The notes below the pieces were generated by a model. It did no database searches. It saw only the letters and a program-made list of their open reading frames with translations, and was not told where the DNA came from. Both the position numbers and the translations under genes were made by a program. A stretch of DNA of 36,128 bases from Arcobacter sp. (GTDB lineage Bacteria > Acidobacteriota > Terriglobia > Bryobacterales > Bryobacteraceae): contig DYJN01000040.1 of assembly GCA_020723085.1 (NCBI GenBank), forward strand, positions 1-36,128, read 5' to 3'. How positions within the stretch are numbered: position 1 is the first letter of the stretch; each line of letters starts with the position of its first letter. This document shows, in pieces, positions 33,075 through 36,128 of the stretch.

Positions 33075-33725
33075 TCATCGTTCCGGCGGCGCGCTCCCGG
33101 CGCCGTTCGCGGTCCCGCCGGAGTTCAGTCTCCGGGGCCTGGCAAAGTCCAGGTACTCCTGCCTGGGCGCTCCCGGCTCGAAGCAGCGGCGGCACCGCGC
33201 CTCGTAAATGCCAGCCGCGCCCACTACGATCAGATCTTCGCTTTCCACCAGCCGTTGCGTATGCTTGGCCGGATTGCCGCAGCGCATGCAGATGGCCAGC
33301 GTTTTGGTGATCGATTCGGCCAGGCACAGCAGGTCCGGGATGGGCGGGAACGGACGCCCCATGTAATCGGTGTCGAGCCCGGCGATGATCACCTGCTTGC
33401 CGGAATCGGCCATCTGCTGCGCCACACTCACCAGATCTTCGCCCAGGAAGTTCGCCTCGTCGATCCCCACTACCTGTGTCCGCCAGTCCAGACGCTCCAG
33501 GATTTCCTTCGGCGACGCCACCACCTCGGACTTCATGCGGGCGTCTCCGTGGCTGACGATCTCGTCGGACGAGTAGCGGTTGTCGAGCACGGGCTTGAAC
33601 ACCTGCACTCTCTTGCGCGCGATCAGAGCCCGCCGCAGCCGCCGGATCAGCTCCTCGCTCTTGCCCGAGAACATCGGGCCGCAGATCACCTCGATCCAGC
33701 CGAGGTGCCCCAGGATGACTTCCAT
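33075..33725 (-). CDS. tdk: Thymidine kinase
   Basis: A 216-residue type II thymidine kinase, converting thymidine and ATP to dTMP in the salvage pathway. The P-loop is GPMFSGKS (residues 16-23), the Walker B-like motif GIDEANF (86-92), followed by VIIAGLDTDYMGRPF and the zinc-binding pairs CMRC and CRRC around the lasso loop (IVVGAAGIYEARC). The tail is Gly/Ala/Pro-rich and not conserved. ATG 33725 is preferred to a GTG at 33758 because the family starts just before EVICGPMF and a -10-like TATCCT lies eight bases upstream. Confidence 0.95.
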   Translation of the reverse strand: MEVILGHLGWIEVICGPMFSGKSEELIRRLRRALIARKRVQVFKPVLDNRYSSDEIVSHGDARMKSEVVASPKEILERLDWRTQVVGIDEANFLGEDLVSVAQQMADSGKQVIIAGLDTDYMGRPFPPIPDLLCLAESITKTLAICMRCGNPAKHTQRLVESEDLIVVGAAGIYEARCRRCFEPGAPRQEYLDFARPRRLNSGGTANGAGSAPPER

Positions 33726-33783
33726 CACCTGACAGGATACGACGCCCGGCTGCGGCACGATCCCGCATGCTAGCCTGAGGGCT

Positions 33784-34692
33784 GTGAAGAAGTGGTTCGC
33801 CGTGCCCGCGCTTGTGGCTGCCGCTGCCGCCGGCGCCTGGCAATATCTCCCCCTGCGCTATTACCTGCTTGCGTCCGTCCGCGACAACCGCGGCTGCCCG
33901 CCCCGCCAGGCGTGGGACATCCCCCGCCACAAGCGCGAGCTGACGCGAGTGAAAGACGAGATCCTTTCGAAAACGAAGCTGCTGCAGAAGGAGTACCAGG
34001 GGCTCGAGCTGTACGAGACCCCTTACGGGCGCTTCTGGGCTGCTCCGGGCAGCCACTACACGTTGCCGTTCAATCTGGCTGAGCAGGCGGTGCACCTCTA
34101 CGGCAGCGGAGCGCACTTCGTGCAGAAGGGCGACACGGTGCTGGATTGCGGCGCCAATGTCGGCGTCTTCACGCGCTTCGCCCTCGACGCCGGCGCGGCG
34201 AGAGTCGTCGCCATCGAGCCGGCGCCGGACAACGTCGAGTGCCTCCGGCGGAACTTCGAGAAGGAGATCGCCGCAGGGAGGGTGATCCTCGTGCCCAAGG
34301 GAGTCTGGGACCACCCCGATGAACTCGATCTCAAGATCGAGGAAGGCAATGAGGCGGCGGCGACGTTCGTGATGAGCCTCAGCAGAGTGACCCGCACCGT
34401 CCGCGTGCCGCTCGTGCCCATCGACTCTCTGGTGTCCGAGCTCGGGCTGGACCGGGTCGACTTCATCAAGATGGACATCGAGGGCGCCGAAGTGCGCGCT
34501 CTTCAGGGCGCGCGCGAGACCCTCGCGCGCCATCATCCGAGGCTCTCCATCGCGGTCTACCATGACTGGGAGCACCCGGTGGAGGTTCCGAAGACGGCGC
34601 GGGCAGCCTGGGCTGGCTATCAGGTGGAGTGCGGCGCCTGCGATGCGCCCGAGAAACGGCTGATCCGCCCTGAAGTGCTCTTCCTGCGCTGA
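33784..34692 (+). CDS. FkbM-family SAM methyltransferase with N-terminal anchor (second copy)
   Basis: A 302-residue protein with an N-terminal hydrophobic segment (WFAVPALVAAAAAGAW) that may be an anchor or signal. The methyltransferase domain begins VLDCGANVGVFTRFALDAGAAR, with the SAM acidic residue in VAIEPAPDN and the hallmark FIKMDIEGAEVRALQGARE. It has the same layout and several identical strings as the protein at 6661-7713, but a shorter linker. It also ends in a Cys-containing tail (VECGACDAPEKRL). The start is a GTG with GAGG close upstream; a -10-like TAGCCT lies seven bases before it. It is divergent from tdk. The substrate is unknown. Confidence 0.87.
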   Translation: MKKWFAVPALVAAAAAGAWQYLPLRYYLLASVRDNRGCPPRQAWDIPRHKRELTRVKDEILSKTKLLQKEYQGLELYETPYGRFWAAPGSHYTLPFNLAEQAVHLYGSGAHFVQKGDTVLDCGANVGVFTRFALDAGAARVVAIEPAPDNVECLRRNFEKEIAAGRVILVPKGVWDHPDELDLKIEEGNEAAATFVMSLSRVTRTVRVPLVPIDSLVSELGLDRVDFIKMDIEGAEVRALQGARETLARHHPRLSIAVYHDWEHPVEVPKTARAAWAGYQVECGACDAPEKRLIRPEVLFLR

Positions 34693-34804
34693 AATCCGCC
34701 GCCGCGCCGCCGGCGGCAAAGGCAATCCGTCCTGAAATCGGGCGGAGAACAAGCGCATCCGCCCGCTCAGGCAGCGCCTGTGCGGCAAGAGCACGGCCAC
34801 TCGG
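34693..34804 (+). other. Gap after the second FkbM gene, with hairpins but no clear terminator
   Basis: Holds a perfect 8-base stem CGGGCGGA (34739-34746) with TCCGCCCG (34758-34765), and a small CAGGC/GCCTG hairpin just after it. No T-tract follows either on the plus strand, so neither is a classic rho-independent terminator. No gene is seen here. The small RNA locus follows. Confidence 0.45.
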
Positions 34805-34908
34805 CAGAAAAAGAAAGGCGGTGAGGACTCGGAGGAAGATCCTCACCGTCTGCGAGCCAGCCTGAATCGGAGGAAAAGGCTGGCATGGATATCAGCGATC
34901 GCTGTTGG
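34805..34908 (-). ncRNA. Candidate small RNA with two CCUCC-loop hairpins
   Basis: About 100 bases between the 3' ends of two converging genes. Reading leftward: a short 4-bp hairpin in CAGCGATCGCTG (34893-34904), then hairpin 1 with arms GCCAGCCT/AGGCTGGC (34856-34884), then hairpin 2 with arms CGGTGAGGA/TCCTCACCG (34819-34848), then CCTTTCTTTTTCT. Both loops contain UUCCUCCGA. CCUCC is the anti-Shine-Dalgarno core and could pair with ribosome binding sites. The plan is like the CcsR/alpha-r14 'cuckoo' RNAs of Alphaproteobacteria, which have repeated hairpins with CCUCCUCCC loops. A promoter and a terminator, both on this strand, fit the hairpins exactly. No known Rfam family is claimed. Confidence 0.65.
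34806..34848 (-). terminator. Rho-independent terminator of the candidate small RNA
   Basis: Nine perfect base pairs (34819-34827 with 34840-34848) with a 12-base loop, followed on the minus strand by CCTTTCTTTTTCT (34806-34818). It could also stop transcripts running past the gene at 35000. Confidence 0.75.
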
Positions 34909-34913
34909 CCGCC

Positions 34914-34943
34914 ACTCTACATCACAACTGTTCGCCCCGTCAA
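34914..34943 (-). promoter_or_regulatory. Promoter of the candidate small RNA
   Basis: Reading leftward: -35 TTGACG (34938-34943), an 18-base spacer, -10 TAGAGT (34914-34919). Transcription would start near 34908. The metY promoter has the same -35 and spacer length, with TAGACT as its -10. Confidence 0.65.
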
Positions 34944-34999
34944 GAGGTCTGTTCGCTCAAATGAGGGCACTCCCGGAAATCCGCGTCCTGGGGGAACCG

Positions 35000-35686
35000 C
35001 TACAGGTAGAAGAGGCTGAGTCTCGGCAGCCCCGCCGCCTCGTACACCTTGCGGTCGAGGAAGGATTTTTCGAGCCTTGCCAGTTGCTCGGCGCTCATGC
35101 GGCTGCGGTATGGGGTGACGTCGCGCTCGAGTTCGCGCCGCATGGCGAGGAGCTGCTCCTCGCTGAGGCGGGTGCGGGCGATGGAAGCCATCTTGTCTTC
35201 GAGCGCCGTCAGGCGCAGCTCAAGTTCGCGGAGGTCGGCGGCGTAGCGATCGAATTCGGCGAGGATGGTCCGCAAGGAGGAGGAGATCTCCTCGTAGCCG
35301 CTGAGAAGCTCCAGCGCCGTGGCGCCTTTCTCGAGATGCTGCCGCACGGCTTCTGGAGCGATGCCGGCTTCGGCGGCGCCGGCGGCGCCAGCTTGGTTGC
35401 GCGCCATGGCCTCGGCTTCCCGCATCACTGCCTGCGCGCAGTAGGCGATGCTGTTGACCCGCTGTGTGCGCTGCCGGCGAGCCCGCCACTTCTCGAACGC
35501 TGCGTCGATGCCGCGCAGCACGGCTTCCAGAGGCACGCCGGCGTTCTTCCAGGATTCGACCAGGGCCCAGTCGAGCGGCGACATCAGGAACAGCCCCGTG
35601 CCGCGGGCGCGCTGAAAATGCTCCTCGACTTCGGTGAAGTAGCTGAAGTAGTTCAGCTTCCACTCGGCTTCTTCAGGCGCGCTCAT
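35000..35686 (-). CDS. Conserved orphan protein next to coaX
   Basis: A 228-residue, mostly helical cytoplasmic protein with no signal peptide. The N-terminal part LNYFSYFTEVEEHFQRARGTGLFLMSPLDWALVESW (in two conserved blocks) and GVPLEAVLRGID look like a family I associate with acidobacterial genomes, but I know of no function. The C-terminal half is rich in Glu, Arg and Leu and probably coiled (LRELELRLTALEDKMASI). Its ATG overlaps the coaX stop (ATGA), so the two are translated together. A replication or DNA-binding role is sometimes suggested by such helical repeats, but nothing here proves it. Confidence 0.75.
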   Translation of the reverse strand: MSAPEEAEWKLNYFSYFTEVEEHFQRARGTGLFLMSPLDWALVESWKNAGVPLEAVLRGIDAAFEKWRARRQRTQRVNSIAYCAQAVMREAEAMARNQAGAAGAAEAGIAPEAVRQHLEKGATALELLSGYEEISSSLRTILAEFDRYAADLRELELRLTALEDKMASIARTRLSEEQLLAMRRELERDVTPYRSRMSAEQLARLEKSFLDRKVYEAAGLPRLSLFYL

Positions 35687-36128
35687 GAGCGGCGGTTTTT
35701 CTCCCAGATCAGGCGCAGTCCTTCCAGCGTCAGGTCCTCATCCGCGGTCTTGACCCGCTTCGAGCTCCGGGTGATGAGCGTAGCGTGGCCTCCCGTGGCC
35801 ACGGTGCGCGTGCCTGGGCCGAGTTCGGCCGCCATGCGTTCGACGATGCCGTCGATCATGGCGATGAGGCCGTAGTACAGGCCCGCCTGCATGCTGGCCA
35901 CGGTGTTGGTGCCGATCAGGCGGCCGGGATCGCGGAAATCGACCATGGGCAGGCGCGCCGTCTTCTGGAACAGGCCGGCGATGGAGATGCCGATGCCGGG
36001 GCAGATGACGCCGCCGAGGTACTCGCGGCTCGCGCTGACGGCGTCGAAGGTGATGGCCGTGCCAAGATCCACGACGATGCAGGGCGCGCCGTATTTCTCG
36101 AGCGCCGCGACGGCGTTGACGATGCGGT
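35683..36128 (-). CDS. coaX: Type III pantothenate kinase, C-terminal part
   Basis: The last 147 residues or so of CoaX, which phosphorylates pantothenate in the first step of coenzyme A synthesis; the 5' part lies beyond the right edge. Visible family segments are RIVNAVAALEKYGAPCIVVDLGTAITFDAVS, read as two blocks, then EYLGGVICPGIGIS, RLIGTNTVASMQAGLYYGLIAMIDGIVERM and TVATGGHATLI. These match the ASKHA-fold phosphate and dimer-interface motifs of type III enzymes. The frame is open to the window edge, so the start cannot be given. A GTG inside the sequence (near 36072) is not the start. It overlaps the orphan gene by four bases. Confidence 0.94.
   Translation of the reverse strand, partial: RIVNAVAALEKYGAPCIVVDLGTAITFDAVSASREYLGGVICPGIGISIAGLFQKTARLPMVDFRDPGRLIGTNTVASMQAGLYYGLIAMIDGIVERMAAELGPGTRTVATGGHATLITRSSKRVKTADEDLTLEGLRLIWEKNRRS

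Noticed and set aside
34739-34765. An 8-base hairpin as the terminator of the second FkbM gene
   Set aside because: No T-tract follows on the plus strand.
34819-34884. Reading the twin hairpins as plus-strand CsrA-binding (GGAGGA) loops
   Set aside because: Possible in principle, but the promoter and T-tract both point to the minus strand, where the loops are CCUCC.

Overview
The window is high-GC bacterial DNA (no GC figure was computed). Its gene content points to an acidobacterium, probably of the Bryobacter/Solibacter group. The signs are an ECF sigma factor paired with a Ser/Thr kinase-TPR protein, DUF1080 and DUF362 proteins with export signals, a YtcJ-type amidohydrolase, a pectate-lyase-like domain and lineage-typical orphan families. 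This is inference from family content; no rRNA or other marker gene is present. I saw no tRNA, rRNA, CRISPR array or intact transposon.

Layout. 1-1025: no credible gene, decayed or foreign-looking DNA ending in an AT-rich stretch. 1026-1751 (+): a TIM-barrel family protein that seems to lack its N-terminus. 1777-7713 (-): FkbM methyltransferase, metY, rhodanese, M1 metallopeptidase and a membrane protein, all reading leftward. 7899-10363: an exported orphan protein (+) converging on a DUF362 protein (-). 10393-20271 (+): an amidohydrolase fused to a pectate-lyase-like domain, glpK, glpD, a 13-Asp-box propeller protein and an OmpA-family outer membrane protein, closed by a strong bidirectional terminator. 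20369-23939 (-): nagA, a hairpin-rich gap and ligA. 23958-25001 (+): lipid kinase. 24949-30887 (-): kinase-TPR, ECF sigma factor, a gap with three hairpins, transglutaminase and lipoprotein. 30966-32066 (+): tandem DUF1080 protein. 32132-33725 (-): coiled-coil membrane protein and tdk. 33784-34692 (+): second FkbM protein. 34.8 kb (-): a candidate small RNA. 35000-36128 (-): conserved orphan and coaX, which runs off the window.

How the genes work together. glpK and glpD form a glycerol catabolic pair. The sigma factor and kinase are 4 bp apart and are probably one signalling unit. MetY and the rhodanese both concern sulfur. The lyase fusion, NagA and DUF1080 protein suggest use of polysaccharides and amino sugars.

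The most interesting signals are non-coding. At 34.8 kb on the minus strand a promoter (TTGACG-N18-TAGAGT) precedes two stem-loops that both show UUCCUCCGA in the loop, and the second is followed by a T-tract. CCUCC is the anti-Shine-Dalgarno core, so this looks like a small RNA of the alphaproteobacterial 'cuckoo' (CcsR/alpha-r14) type. At 28.1 kb three more stem-loops carry the same motif, or its complement GGAGGA on the other strand. Many genes also have a -10-like hexamer 5-14 bases before the start codon and no clear ribosome binding site, suggesting leaderless mRNAs.
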